From an uncultured Bacillaceae bacterium (GTDB taxonomy: Bacteria; Bacillota; Bacilli; Bacillales; Cytobacillaceae): a stretch of 28,460 bases of DNA. The stretch covers positions 1 to 28,460 of the forward strand of contig CALKIU010000066.1 in NCBI GenBank assembly GCA_937995745.1. The letters are read 5' to 3'. The notes beneath the pieces are model-generated. The model was not told the DNA's origin. It did no database searches and saw only the letters and a program-made list of their open reading frames with translations. Both the position numbers and the translations under genes were made by a program. Of this stretch, positions 7,921-15,397 are shown one piece after another. The stretch's first letter is position 1; every line of letters begins with the position of its first letter.

Positions 7921-8271
7921 TTATTTTATCGGGCGGTACAGTTCTTCAATTGGTTTCATAATGATGCCGGTTACTTCCGCAAGCAGTTCTCTCATGCGCT
8001 CTTCGGCATTCAGCAGTTTCCTGATGACCTCATGCTGTTCGAGATTGGCTGCCATCTTTTGCACTTCCTCAATTTCTTCTTCCGTAATTTCTTGGCCGAG
8101 AATTTGCTTCTGTTGCAAGAATACCTCCATATCACGGAATTTTTCAAACGTTTTCCTGGCAATATCGTCTTTTTGAATGGCTTCATACACTTCTTTCAAG
8201 TGAATAAATTCTCCGCTCAGACGGATGGCTTCCTCCAACTCGTGCGCCCTTTTTTGCAAAATATCTTCCAT
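7921..8271 (-). CDS. yheA: YheA, YlbF/YmcA-family helical protein (116 aa)
   Basis: The ATG follows AAGGAGATG by about 6 bases. The protein is nearly all helical and charged, with no membrane segment: HELEEAIRLSGEFIHLKEVY, KTFEKFRDMEVFLQQKQILG, then EITEEEIEEVQKMA and IIMKPIEELY. These match the Com_YlbF family, whose B. subtilis members YlbF, YmcA and YaaT form a complex that affects RNase Y; YheA itself has no known role. Length (116) is near B. subtilis YheA (117). The region upstream (8272-8439) carries a 13-base palindrome and a direct repeat but no convincing promoter. It is followed by its own terminator. Confidence 0.88.
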   Translation of the reverse strand: MEDILQKRAHELEEAIRLSGEFIHLKEVYEAIQKDDIARKTFEKFRDMEVFLQQKQILGQEITEEEIEEVQKMAANLEQHEVIRKLLNAEERMRELLAEVTGIIMKPIEELYRPIK

Positions 8272-8373
8272 TTAAAACATCTCCTTACAGGGGGATTTAT
8301 AACTTCACTATAGCAGACTATGTAACCGAATAGAAGAAAGCAACAGAAATGTAAAAAAACGAATTGTTATGAA

Positions 8374-8403
8374 AATTCCTGGAATTGGGCGTTCATTCCT
8401 GGA
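8374..8403. repeat. Palindrome plus direct repeat upstream of yheA
   Basis: AATTCCTGGAATT (8374-8386) is a 6-1-6 palindrome. Its core ATTCCTGGA recurs as a direct repeat at 8395-8403, starting exactly 20 bases later, two helical turns. It lies between yheB and yheA and could be an operator; no known site matches. Confidence 0.4.
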
Positions 8404-8439
8404 GGCCGCCTTTGCACCTCACAAATCCCCCGCGGTTTA

Positions 8440-9576
8440 TTAAAAAAAGATGACAAGCAATCCCTGAATGAATCCGATAAATCCCCCGAGCAAACCGCCC
8501 AGATAAGTAATCATTTTAAATTCCCTTCTCGTAATGAGCAGCACCATTTCTTCCAGCCTCTCCACTGAAAAAGATTCCACTTGTTCGCGGACCAAATCTT
8601 CAAGGCGAAGCTGTTCCAAAATAGCCACTGTTTTTTCGGAAAGCCAGAAAGTAATCATTCCGACCGCCTTCGGAGCCGCTTTTTCAATGATGTCATCTTT
8701 CCAGCCGTTAAAGATATGGGAAATTTTCATGGAAAGAAGGCGGTCGGTTCTTACCATTTTGGGCAAATACTTTTCAAACAGCGCTTCGATTTGTTCCCGG
8801 CCCAATTGCTCTTCAATCTTCCCCCATTGCCAATCGAGAATTTTTTCCCATTCTGTTTTTAACATGGAAGCAAGTAAATCGCGGGTGCCTTCGTTTCTTA
8901 AGAACTTTAATATCTCCTGTTGTATTTTCTCCGTCAAAGGGACATTGGCCAAAATTTTCTGCAGCATCATGCCAACCATCCCGGACCTTTGCCTGGCAAA
9001 ATCGTCAATCATTGCGGCAATGATCTCTTTTCCTTCCGTTCCGGCGAAAAAATCCTCTGCCCTCTTTAAAATATAAGCGCTCAAACGGGGGATTTTCGCC
9101 TCCAATTTAACCTTGAACGGCTCAGAGAAAAAATCCCGGACGGGACGTTCCCGATTTGCATCAAGGAACACAAAAAATTCCTTTTTAAAAAAGGCAATAA
9201 ATTTTTCATCCAGTTTCTCCTTTTCATGGGGCAAACCTGTTTCTTTCAACAAATCCCGGACCGTATTTTCACCGCTTAGCAGCCGATCTAATTCCTTTTG
9301 GACCATGAGGGTAATTTCCGCTTGAAATTCCTTATTTAAAATTTTTGCCCGGATCCGTTCTGCCGACAATAAATGATTGACCACCATGATTCCCATCTGC
9401 ACGGCCAATTCTTCCCTTCTCCTCGGAATAAGCCCGGGCGTAAAGGGCACGCGCCACTTGCCAATATAGACAGGTTTATAGGGCCGAAACAACATTTTAA
9501 TGGCCAAATGGTTCGTAAAAGCTCCGATGGCTGCACCGATCGCAACCATATATAAAATCATGAAAACAGTCTTCAT
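8440..9576 (-). CDS. yheB: DUF445 membrane-associated protein YheB (378 aa)
   Basis: The ATG follows GGAAGGTAGAG. The N-terminus is a membrane helix with the family motif (YMVAIGAAIGAFTNHLAIKMLFRPYKP, here split: residues 9-21 hydrophobic, then NHLAIKMLFRP). A long, charged helical middle follows, then a C-terminal membrane helix (YLGGLLGGFIGFIQGLLVIFF) at 358-378. This N-in/C-in hairpin layout, and FTPGLIPRRREELA near residue 47, are typical of DUF445. Length agrees with B. subtilis YheB (377). Function is unknown; DUF445 members are thought to be envelope proteins. It is divergent from yheD, with a 275-base gap (9577-9851) where I see no convincing promoter pair. Confidence 0.88.
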   Translation of the reverse strand: MKTVFMILYMVAIGAAIGAFTNHLAIKMLFRPYKPVYIGKWRVPFTPGLIPRRREELAVQMGIMVVNHLLSAERIRAKILNKEFQAEITLMVQKELDRLLSGENTVRDLLKETGLPHEKEKLDEKFIAFFKKEFFVFLDANRERPVRDFFSEPFKVKLEAKIPRLSAYILKRAEDFFAGTEGKEIIAAMIDDFARQRSGMVGMMLQKILANVPLTEKIQQEILKFLRNEGTRDLLASMLKTEWEKILDWQWGKIEEQLGREQIEALFEKYLPKMVRTDRLLSMKISHIFNGWKDDIIEKAAPKAVGMITFWLSEKTVAILEQLRLEDLVREQVESFSVERLEEMVLLITRREFKMITYLGGLLGGFIGFIQGLLVIFF

Positions 9577-9851
9577 CTTTCTCTACCTTCCGTGTTCTTT
9601 TTAGACACAAAACCTTTGCCGTTTCATACAATATTTCTGTCAGCATAAGCCCAAACAGAATGATTCCATAATACTTAAACAAACATATTATAACGGCATT
9701 CACATACAGGGGCAAATTCCACCGAAACGCCTCTGCCCGCAAATGTATCCCCCGCCGTTCCAGCATCCAAGTGTCACAAACAATGAGGAAGGACCGAGCT
9801 GCCAATCGCTCAGCGGAACTATTTTCAAGCACATATGTGGAGGGAAAAAAC

Positions 9852-11219
9852 ATGAAAAACCATTTCCCGGTCAAAATTTTTCCAAGTGATGATTTGCTTG
9901 TTTTTTATCCGGCCGTCCTGAATCCGCCGGAAAAAGTTTGCAAAGTGACTTTCGGTACGATGACCATTGAGGCCGAATGCCGGGCCCACCCGAAACAACA
10001 AAATATACTCGCAATCAGCTCCAAGGCCGCAGAAAAATTAATGTTGACCGGAACACCGCCTGTTTCTCTCCATCTGTTTTTCCACGATGACACATTGTAT
10101 ATCGGTCCATTGCTCGGCATTTTCACAGCCGGGTTTACCGATTCCCCCGTAAGGCCCATTGGTGCGAGAACCGTATTCTTTTCCCGGCTGCTCTCCGTGA
10201 AAAAAACGGTGGGCATCCATGCCTTTGTATTCGGAGAAAAACATATTAACTGGGAAAAAGGAACTATTGCCGGTTTGTTCTGTTTTGATGATTATTGGAA
10301 AGTCATGGAGGTTCCCTTTCCGAATGTGATTTATGACCGCCTGCCAAACCGCCATTATGAGAAAAAGGACACTTATATAGATGTAAAAAACCGCCTGCAA
10401 AAAGAGTACTTAATCCCTTGGTATAATCCGGGCTTTTTTAACAAGCTCGATGTCTTTGAACGGCTGACGAAACATCCCGAGGCAAAAGAATTTCTGCCGG
10501 ACACAAGGCCGGCCGATTCCGTGCATCTCATCGACAGAATGCTTTCGGAATACGGACATGTATACTTGAAGCCCGTAAACGGAAGCGGAGGCGAAGGAAT
10601 ACATCAATTCATTTACGATCGTTCTGAAAACATGTATTACTGCCGTTACCAAGATAGAGGGGAAAATAGGCTGATAAGGTCCGCAAGCCTTGAAGGGTTA
10701 TATTCACACATATTCGAAAGACGGCGCCCCGGCAAAATGCTTGTCCAACAAGGGATCAACTTGCTCCGCATCGGGCAAAGGCCGGTGGATTTCCGCATTC
10801 ATACCAATAAGGATCACACGGGAAAATGGCAAGTATCGGCCATGGCCGCAAAAATCGCCCGCCGCGGAAGCGCCACGACTCATATCCGGCACGGTGGCTC
10901 CATCAAAACAATCAAGGAAATTTTTCAATCCAATCAAGAACAGGAAAAAATTGCGGCCAAACTGGCGGAAGCCTGCCTGACACTGAGTAAAGCGCTGGAA
11001 GAAGTCATGGACGGAATAATAGCTGAAATCGGATTTGATATCGGCATGGATCGCGACGGGAACGTCTGGCTTTTTGAAGCAAATTCAAAACCGGGACGCG
11101 CCATCTTTAAACATCCGGGGCTGAGGAAATTCGATATCTTGACGCGAAAACTTTCCCTTGCTTATTCCATTTATCTCACCGAACAATCCATCGCCCGCCC
11201 GGAAGAAATCTATTCTTGA
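9852..11219 (+). CDS. yheD: YheC/YheD-family ATP-grasp spore coat-associated protein (455 aa)
   Basis: The start ATG follows TGGAGGG by 7 bases; an earlier in-frame ATG at 9771 lacks an SD. The length, 455 aa, matches YheD (453 in B. subtilis) rather than YheC (363). Residues 1 to about 185 form the YheC/D N-terminal region. The C-terminal half is ATP-grasp-like: VYLKPVNGSGGEGIH (about 236-250) holds the ATP-binding Lys and Gly-rich loop, GKMLVQQGINLL follows, and then VDFRIHTNKD, IGFDIGMDRDGNVWLFEANS and KPGRAIF, with the metal-binding Asp, Glu and Asn. B. subtilis YheC and YheD locate to the forespore surface during coat assembly; a ligase substrate has not been established. No signal peptide. 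It stands next to ssp and yheB as in B. subtilis. Confidence 0.88.
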   Translation: MKNHFPVKIFPSDDLLVFYPAVLNPPEKVCKVTFGTMTIEAECRAHPKQQNILAISSKAAEKLMLTGTPPVSLHLFFHDDTLYIGPLLGIFTAGFTDSPVRPIGARTVFFSRLLSVKKTVGIHAFVFGEKHINWEKGTIAGLFCFDDYWKVMEVPFPNVIYDRLPNRHYEKKDTYIDVKNRLQKEYLIPWYNPGFFNKLDVFERLTKHPEAKEFLPDTRPADSVHLIDRMLSEYGHVYLKPVNGSGGEGIHQFIYDRSENMYYCRYQDRGENRLIRSASLEGLYSHIFERRRPGKMLVQQGINLLRIGQRPVDFRIHTNKDHTGKWQVSAMAAKIARRGSATTHIRHGGSIKTIKEIFQSNQEQEKIAAKLAEACLTLSKALEEVMDGIIAEIGFDIGMDRDGNVWLFEANSKPGRAIFKHPGLRKFDILTRKLSLAYSIYLTEQSIARPEEIYS

Positions 11220-11251
11220 CCAAACTTGTTGCCAAAATGTTATAAACCAAT

Positions 11252-11300
11252 AAAAAAAGAGGATGCCGAAATGCCAATTGCCCCGACTTTCCGGACATCC
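11252..11300 (-). terminator. Terminator reading from the csoR side
   Basis: On the minus strand GGATG-T-CCG and CGG-CATCC (11300-11292 and 11268-11261) form an 8-bp stem with one bulge, followed by TCTTTTTTT (11260-11252). No gene between it and the repressor gene is convincing, so it probably ends a short extension of that transcript. Confidence 0.65.
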
Positions 11301-11451
11301 CCCGTGTCAATATAATTTTTAATATTCGGATTTTTCAAGACGTTCCTTTCTTTGGCAGTGATGTGAGCCGACCGCTTTTCATTTTTTAAAAACCGCTTTC
11401 TCTTATATAAAGAAATCTGCACTGCGACCGGGCTGGCAAAAAACCGCCAGA

Positions 11452-11480
11452 AACACCACATCCGTCCGGATGTTGGTGTT
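11452..11480 (-). terminator. Strong hairpin at the stop codon of the CsoR-family gene
   Basis: AACACC+ACATCCG and CGGATGT+GGTGTT (13 bp with one bulged base) surround a two-base gap, so the real loop is slightly larger. It begins at the stop codon. The T run follows only nine bases later, so it may stabilise the 3' end as much as terminate. Confidence 0.55.
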
Positions 11481-11739
11481 ATCTGCTTTTAACAATCAAG
11501 TTCACGGCTTCTTGAATGGCTTCGTCAGTGTTTTTTCCTTCTTTATAAGCCTGATTGATACAAGTTTCCAAATTTTTGGCCACAATGTAGCCTATGGCCT
11601 TATCAATGGCGGAACGGACGGCGGTAAGCTGCGTCACCACATCTTTGCATTCGCTTCCTTCTTCCATCATCCGGATCACTCCGCGCACCTGTCCCTCCAA
11701 ACGTTTTAAACGGTTCTTCATTTCTTGGGTGTATTCCAT
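11479..11739 (-). CDS. CsoR/RcnR-family repressor, CstR-like (86 aa)
   Basis: The ATG at 11739 lies 8 bases after AGGAG; a GTG at 11748 would overlap the SD. The all-helical DUF156 fold is clear: MKNRLKRLEGQVRGVIRMMEE (split here after residue 24 in the helix), then C31, TQLTAVRSAIDKAIGYIV, and the NLETC block. Copper sensors use a Cys-His-Cys set. Here the positions are C31, N56 and C60, so the His is replaced by Asn. C31 and C60 match the two cysteines of the persulfide sensor CstR, so sulfur species rather than Cu(I) is the more likely signal. No sulfide-oxidising genes adjoin it. A perfect 20-base palindrome lies at 11781-11800, just upstream. A CsoR-type operator lies before the glutaredoxin gene at 23.2 kb. 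It acts as a cytosolic tetrameric DNA-binding repressor. Confidence 0.85.
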   Translation of the reverse strand: MEYTQEMKNRLKRLEGQVRGVIRMMEEGSECKDVVTQLTAVRSAIDKAIGYIVAKNLETCINQAYKEGKNTDEAIQEAVNLIVKSR

Positions 11740-11780
11740 TTTCTTCACTCCTTAATCTTTCACGGACAATAACTACTCCA

Positions 11781-11800
11781 TTCCGAATAATTATTCGGAA
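11781..11800. promoter_or_regulatory. Perfect 20-base palindrome upstream of the CsoR-family gene
   Basis: TTCCGAATAATTATTCGGAA is fully self-complementary. It lies 41 bases before the repressor's ATG and just downstream of a TATAAT-like -10 (minus strand, about 11812-11817), so near the expected transcription start. It lacks the G-tracts of known CsoR-family operators, so it may serve a different regulator. Confidence 0.55.
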
Positions 11801-11974
11801 ATTTTACTATTATAATATAAAGCATAAAAGAAAAGGTCAGGATAATCAAATGAAGTACTCCATTTTTATTCGCATGCGGCAAGAAATGAAATGAACCGCT
11901 TTTGTCAGCCTCCCGTGCTCCCGGTTCCGCACCCAAATCGGATTGCATTCATTTTTCGGAATCACCGACTTCCT

Positions 11975-12217
11975 TTACTCCTTGATAAAATGCACTTGTT
12001 CATATCCGCAGCTGTCACAAATGAATATATGCGCACACTTCCCGTTTCTGAAATTATCCGGAAAACCGTCCTCCAATTTCATTAAATCAATCGGCATATA
12101 CGGACTGTAATCGTCAAAAAAATCCGCCAGTCTTCCTTGATCCTGCATAAAATGTGAGCAATTCGGGCACACCAGGGACAATTCGGTCAAACCGTTGCAA
12201 AGCGGACAAATTCCCAT
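11975..12217 (-). CDS. Small zinc-ribbon protein of unknown function (80 aa)
   Basis: The ATG at 12217 follows GAGAGGT by 8 bases; a longer frame to 12295 begins with non-protein-like sequence and has no SD. The protein carries CPLC (residues 4-7), CPNC (17-20), and CAHIFICDSC near the end, so one or two treble-clef or zinc-ribbon sites are likely. Between them lies an acidic stretch, RLADFFDDYSPYMPIDLMKL. I recognise it as a type seen in bacilli but cannot attach a family name. There is no membrane segment. It is transcribed toward the CsoR-family gene with a 235-base gap, and away from the SASP gene. RNA or protein binding are the usual possibilities; nothing here decides. Confidence 0.65.
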   Translation of the reverse strand: MGICPLCNGLTELSLVCPNCSHFMQDQGRLADFFDDYSPYMPIDLMKLEDGFPDNFRNGKCAHIFICDSCGYEQVHFIKE

Positions 12218-12320
12218 TTTTAACGACCTCTCATCTTTTTTGCTTAGTTTTTCGCTTTCAAACCGCCTATATGATGCCAAAAAGAAACAAGCCATTGGAA
12301 ATAATTCGCAAGTTTAAATC

Positions 12321-12350
12321 TGCATAACGGGCAAAAAAAACTTCATAATA
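12321..12350 (+). promoter_or_regulatory. SigG-type promoter of the SASP gene
   Basis: TGCATA (12321-12326), a 17-base spacer and CATAATA (12344-12350) fit the forespore SigG consensus (TGMATA, CATAMTA). This is the expected control of alpha/beta-type SASP genes. Transcription would begin near 12357. Confidence 0.75.
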
Positions 12351-12382
12351 CTTAGTGAACAAAGAAAAAAGATTCTCCTTAC

Positions 12383-12447
12383 TGGGTTAACCAAGTATTG
12401 GAGGCAAGAAAACTTGCCTGCTGGTGCAAATCCAGCTAACCCAACCA
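12383..12447 (+). ncRNA. tRNA-like fold in the SASP mRNA leader
   Basis: TGGGTTA (12383-12389) pairs perfectly with TAACCCA (12437-12443), as a 7-bp acceptor stem. Within it, CCAA-GTA-TTGG (12391-12401) sits at the D-arm position, GGCAAG-AAAA-CTTGCC (12403-12418) at the anticodon-arm position, and GCTGG-TGCAAAT-CCAGC (12420-12436) is a 5-bp T arm with a 7-base loop, directly stacked on the acceptor. The loop differs from a canonical T loop (TTCAAAT) at one base. The acceptor is followed by ACCA (12444-12447), a discriminator plus CCA. The D loop (3) and anticodon loop (4) are too short for decoding and no anticodon is available. It is a tRNA mimic, or a junction that resembles one, inside the 5' leader. 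Confidence 0.55.
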
Positions 12448-12480
12448 ACTGTAAAAAACAAAAAAGGAGAGTGACAATCA

Positions 12481-12683
12481 TGGCAAGAAACAATTCTTCT
12501 AACCAATTGGTCGTACCTGGTGCAGCACAAGCGCTTGAGCAAATGAAAATGGAGATTGCCAGCGAATTTGGAGTAAACTTGGGACCTGAAACCACTTCCC
12601 GTGCCAACGGTTCAGTCGGAGGAGAAATTACAAAACGACTCGTGCAAATGGCACAACAACAATTGGGTGGTTATCAACAATAA
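12481..12683 (+). CDS. Alpha/beta-type small acid-soluble spore protein (67 aa)
   Basis: This major spore protein coats and protects DNA in the dormant spore. The ATG follows AAAAAGGAGAGTGA. The sequence starts MARNNSSNQLVVPGAAQAL. It carries the GPR protease cleavage motif EIA at residues 25-27 (MKMEIASEFGV), then LGPETTSRANGSVGGEITKR and the C-terminal LVQMAQQQLGG. All positions typical of SspA/B/C-type proteins are present, and length is normal. It is transcribed from a SigG-type promoter through an unusual, tRNA-like 5' leader of about 125 bases and ends in a strong terminator. In B. subtilis sspB lies beside the yhe genes, so this is probably the sspB counterpart, but the paralogues cannot be told apart by sequence alone. 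Confidence 0.96.
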
Positions 12684-12726
12684 TTCAGTCAAAAGCTGTC
12701 AGTTCACAATTCCATATAAAATGGCT

Positions 12727-12760
12727 AAAGCCCCCTTCACCGTTATGAAGGGGGCTTTTT
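12727..12760 (+). terminator. Terminator of the SASP gene
   Basis: AAAGCCCCCTTCA (12727-12739) and TGAAGGGGGCTTT (12746-12758) form a perfect 13-bp stem with a 6-base loop and a T run. A stable 3' hairpin is typical of abundant SASP messages. Confidence 0.95.
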
Positions 12761-12849
12761 GAGCCCTATTTGCCGGAAGGAAAACAAACGGAAAAATCGC
12801 AGGCCCCCTCTTAAGTTCGTTCCAGCCTGCTCCCTCTCCCTGCGCAACC

Positions 12850-12894
12850 AAAAAAAGGTCTGATACAGCGGAAACAACACTTTTGTATCAGACC
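12850..12894 (-). terminator. Terminator of the feo operon
   Basis: On the minus strand GGTCTGATACA (12894-12884) pairs with TGTATCAGACC (12867-12857), followed by seven T. It lies 11 bases past the stop of the last operon gene. Confidence 0.95.
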
Positions 12895-12904
12895 GGGAAT
12901 CATC

Positions 12905-13060
12905 TTATTCACCTGTTTCACAAGAATTTACACCATGCGGACATGACTTTCGGGAAGGACAAGAAGCGCACTTACCCTCTTTCGATTTTGAAACATATTT
13001 CCATAACACCCATCCGGCATAGCCAAAAATCAATCCGCCGATGACGATGTTTGCAATCAC
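12905..13060 (-). CDS. FeoB-associated Cys-rich membrane protein (51 aa)
   Basis: A GTG start follows AAGGTGA by 5 bases and lies 45 bases after feoB; the frame gives 51 residues. One membrane helix (ANIVIGGLIFGYAGWVLWKYV) at 3-23 is followed by a basic linker and a Cys-rich tail: C31-AS-C34, then C40 and C47. This layout, a helix then CxxC...C, defines the small Cys-rich partner of FeoB in Firmicutes. Its role is unproved; metal handling at the membrane is suggested by the cysteines and by its place as the third gene of an feoA-feoB operon. It lies directly before the operon terminator. Confidence 0.85.
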   Translation of the reverse strand: MIANIVIGGLIFGYAGWVLWKYVSKSKEGKCASCPSRKSCPHGVNSCETGE

Positions 13061-13105
13061 TGTTTCACCTTCTTCCGATGCCGGTCCGTTTAACCGGATG
13101 AATGA

Positions 13106-15115
13106 TTAACCGAGACCGAGCAATTTTCCGCCCTGATAAATGAGAAAGGACAGCAAGTAAGCAATCACAATGGCATACCCGCAGGCAAACAATGTCCATT
13201 TATAAGAAGACGTTTCTTTCTTAATTGTTGCCACCGTGGCCAGACACGGGATATAAAGAAGGATAAACACCATAAAACTGTACGCGGCCAGCGGAGAGAA
13301 AGCGCCGGCGAGCAATCCTTGCAAAGATGCCTCATCCGGAACAAAATAAATGATATTCATCGTGGAAATCACGGCCTCTTTGGCGAGGATTCCTGTCAAC
13401 AAAGCGGCGCCTGACTGCCAGTTTCCAAATCCGAGCGGTTCTAGCAGCGGGGCGAAGATTCCACCAATCATGGCCAAGTAACTTTCATTCATGGGCACAT
13501 CGATTCCGCCAGGCCCGAAATAGCCAAGCAGCCAAATGATAACGGAACCGGCAAAAATAAACGTTCCCGCCTTTTTAATAAAGCCTTTCCCTTTTTCCCA
13601 AGTGCTTTTTGCAAGGCTCTTCAGTTGCGGTACCCGGTACGGGGGAAGCTCGATGACAAATAATGACGTCTCCCCTTTGAGCAGGGTATTGGAGAAAAGC
13701 TTCGCAAGCAACAAAGCAATGACAATTCCCAACACGTAGATTGACAGAACAATCAACGCTTTATGATGAAGGAAAAAAGCCCCGACAAACAATGCGTACA
13801 CCGGCAGGCGGGCCGAACAGGACATGAGGGGCGTGAGCAAAATGGTCAACAAGCGCTCACGCGGCGTTTCAATCGTCCGCGCCGCCATGATGCCGGGCAC
13901 ATTGCAGCCGAACCCGATCACCATCGGGATAAACGCTTTTCCGTTCAGACCGACCCCTTCCATGAGCCTGTCCATCACCATGGCAACCCTGGCCATATAT
14001 CCGGAGTCTTCCAAAAGAGAGATGAAAAAGAACAAGATAAAAATTTGCGGAACAAAAACAAGCACTCCGCCGACGCCGGCAACGATTCCGTCCAAAACCA
14101 AGGCCCGGATAAATTCACCGGCGCCAAGAAGGAGCAATGCTTTCTCAAGTCCGGATGATACAGGACCGGAAATAAAAGCATCCAGCCAATCGGACAGGGG
14201 GAATCCGAGCCAGTCAAATGTAAGCATAAACATGAGATACATAAACAAAAGGAAAATCGGTATTCCCAGCCATTTATTCGTTACAACCCGGTCAATGCGG
14301 TCGGTTAACGGAATCCCTTTATCTTCCTTCTTGACAACGGCTTCTCCCACAATACCGGCAATAGCCGCCTGTCTCTTTTTATAAATGAATTGTTCGAGGG
14401 ACTTGAATTCAGAATGGGCACTGAGGACGGCATTCTTTGTTTTTTCTATAAAAGAATCAAGTTTGTCTTCACTGACATAGTCAAGCAAATATTTTTTCAC
14501 ATAGCGGTTTCCTTCCAAAAGCTGAATGGCCAGCCACCGGACGGAATGCTGCCCTTGTCCGCCCAGCATTCCTTCAAGCTCACGGACCGACTTGTCTATT
14601 TCTTCCCCGTAATCAACAAGATAAGGATTTTCGGGAGCCTCTTCCTTTTCCGTCGCAAGCTGCGCCAAATGATCGCAGCCTTTGCCGCTTCTTGCGATGA
14701 TCGGCGTGACCGGTACGCCCAAACATGCCGACAACTTGTCCACATCAATATGAATGCCGCGTTTTTCGGCTACGTCAATCATATTTAATGCGATGTTCAA
14801 CGGTTTGCCAAATTCAATCAATTGCAGCGTTAAGTGCAAATTTCTTTCCAACTGTGACGCGTCGATGATATTCAGCAACTTGTCGAATTCATTTGCCAAC
14901 AAAAACCGGGTGACGACCCCTTCATCGCTGGACAAAGGATTTAAGGAATATACACCCGGCAAATCAATCAATTTCGCTTTGTTGTTTTTCAACACGCCGA
15001 TCTTTTTTTCAACGGTAACCCCGCTCCAGTTGCCCACATATTCATAGGAGCCGGTCAAATTATTGAACAAAGATGTTTTTCCTGTATTCGGGTTTCCCAA
15101 TAAAGCTATATCCAT
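13106..15115 (-). CDS. feoB: Ferrous iron transporter FeoB (669 aa)
   Basis: This inner-membrane Fe(II) transporter has an N-terminal GTPase. The P-loop GNPNTGKTSL is at residues 7-16, with G2 in WSGVTVEKK, G3 DLPGVYSL, and G4 NMID. Helical regulatory sequence fills about 170-270. The membrane part holds two Gate domains with many helices, including LVFVPQIFILFFFISLLED, IGFGCNVPGIMAARTIE and SCSARLPVYALFVGAFF, which carry the conserved Cys and Pro of FeoB, and the C-terminal LYIPCLATVATIKKE. Length is on the short side for FeoB (about 660-770) but complete. The start ATG overlaps the feoA stop by one base (TAATG), so the two are coupled. The operon lies behind a Fur site. Confidence 0.97.
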   Translation of the reverse strand: MDIALLGNPNTGKTSLFNNLTGSYEYVGNWSGVTVEKKIGVLKNNKAKLIDLPGVYSLNPLSSDEGVVTRFLLANEFDKLLNIIDASQLERNLHLTLQLIEFGKPLNIALNMIDVAEKRGIHIDVDKLSACLGVPVTPIIARSGKGCDHLAQLATEKEEAPENPYLVDYGEEIDKSVRELEGMLGGQGQHSVRWLAIQLLEGNRYVKKYLLDYVSEDKLDSFIEKTKNAVLSAHSEFKSLEQFIYKKRQAAIAGIVGEAVVKKEDKGIPLTDRIDRVVTNKWLGIPIFLLFMYLMFMLTFDWLGFPLSDWLDAFISGPVSSGLEKALLLLGAGEFIRALVLDGIVAGVGGVLVFVPQIFILFFFISLLEDSGYMARVAMVMDRLMEGVGLNGKAFIPMVIGFGCNVPGIMAARTIETPRERLLTILLTPLMSCSARLPVYALFVGAFFLHHKALIVLSIYVLGIVIALLLAKLFSNTLLKGETSLFVIELPPYRVPQLKSLAKSTWEKGKGFIKKAGTFIFAGSVIIWLLGYFGPGGIDVPMNESYLAMIGGIFAPLLEPLGFGNWQSGAALLTGILAKEAVISTMNIIYFVPDEASLQGLLAGAFSPLAAYSFMVFILLYIPCLATVATIKKETSSYKWTLFACGYAIVIAYLLSFLIYQGGKLLGLG

Positions 15116-15339
15116 TACTTTCGTTCCACCTTTATATCATTTGCATCACATCGTCTGATGCCTACACATCGGCCTCCGCATTCCAGCATATACGGCCCGC
15201 CAAAAGGCATTTTGCATTTCAGGCAAATTTCCGTTCCTTCGGTTATGCCGAGATCTAATAAACGGCGCCGGACTAAATAATTAACATTTGAAATATCCTT
15301 GATGACCGCTTTTTCCCCGGTTTTTAATTTTCCAAGCAT
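15115..15339 (-). CDS. feoA: Ferrous iron transport protein FeoA (74 aa)
   Basis: This small SH3-like cytosolic partner of FeoB is the first gene of the operon. The ATG at 15339 is preceded by AGGTGA at 5 bases; other upstream in-frame starts to 15378 lack an SD. The protein starts MLGKLKTGEKAVIKDI, then holds the family core VRRRLLDLGITEGTEICLKCKMPFGGP (in part) and ends with GIRRCDANDIKVER. Two further cysteines (LKCK and ECGGRC) are more than usual for FeoA and may matter for redox or metal contacts. The stop overlaps the feoB start. A double Fur-type palindrome lies 60-80 bases upstream. Confidence 0.92.
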   Translation of the reverse strand: MLGKLKTGEKAVIKDISNVNYLVRRRLLDLGITEGTEICLKCKMPFGGPYMLECGGRCVGIRRCDANDIKVERK

Positions 15340-15397
15340 TTTCATCACCTGATTCCGCATGTTGCGAGGAGTTCTCACTTAACTGAGACTGATTTGT

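Noticed and set aside
7819..8313. 164-codon plus-strand frame over yheA
   Set aside because: Antisense to a recognised gene and crosses its terminator; Phe/His-rich shadow composition.
9601..9700. SigE or SigK promoter for yheD (CATACAAT at 9625-9632; CATATTATA at 9684-9692)
   Set aside because: The -10-like strings have no fitting -35 at the required distance.
11240..11461. 73-codon minus-strand frame downstream of the CsoR-family gene
   Set aside because: Its last part is the terminator hairpin at 11252-11300 and its stop lies beyond the T run; no SD.
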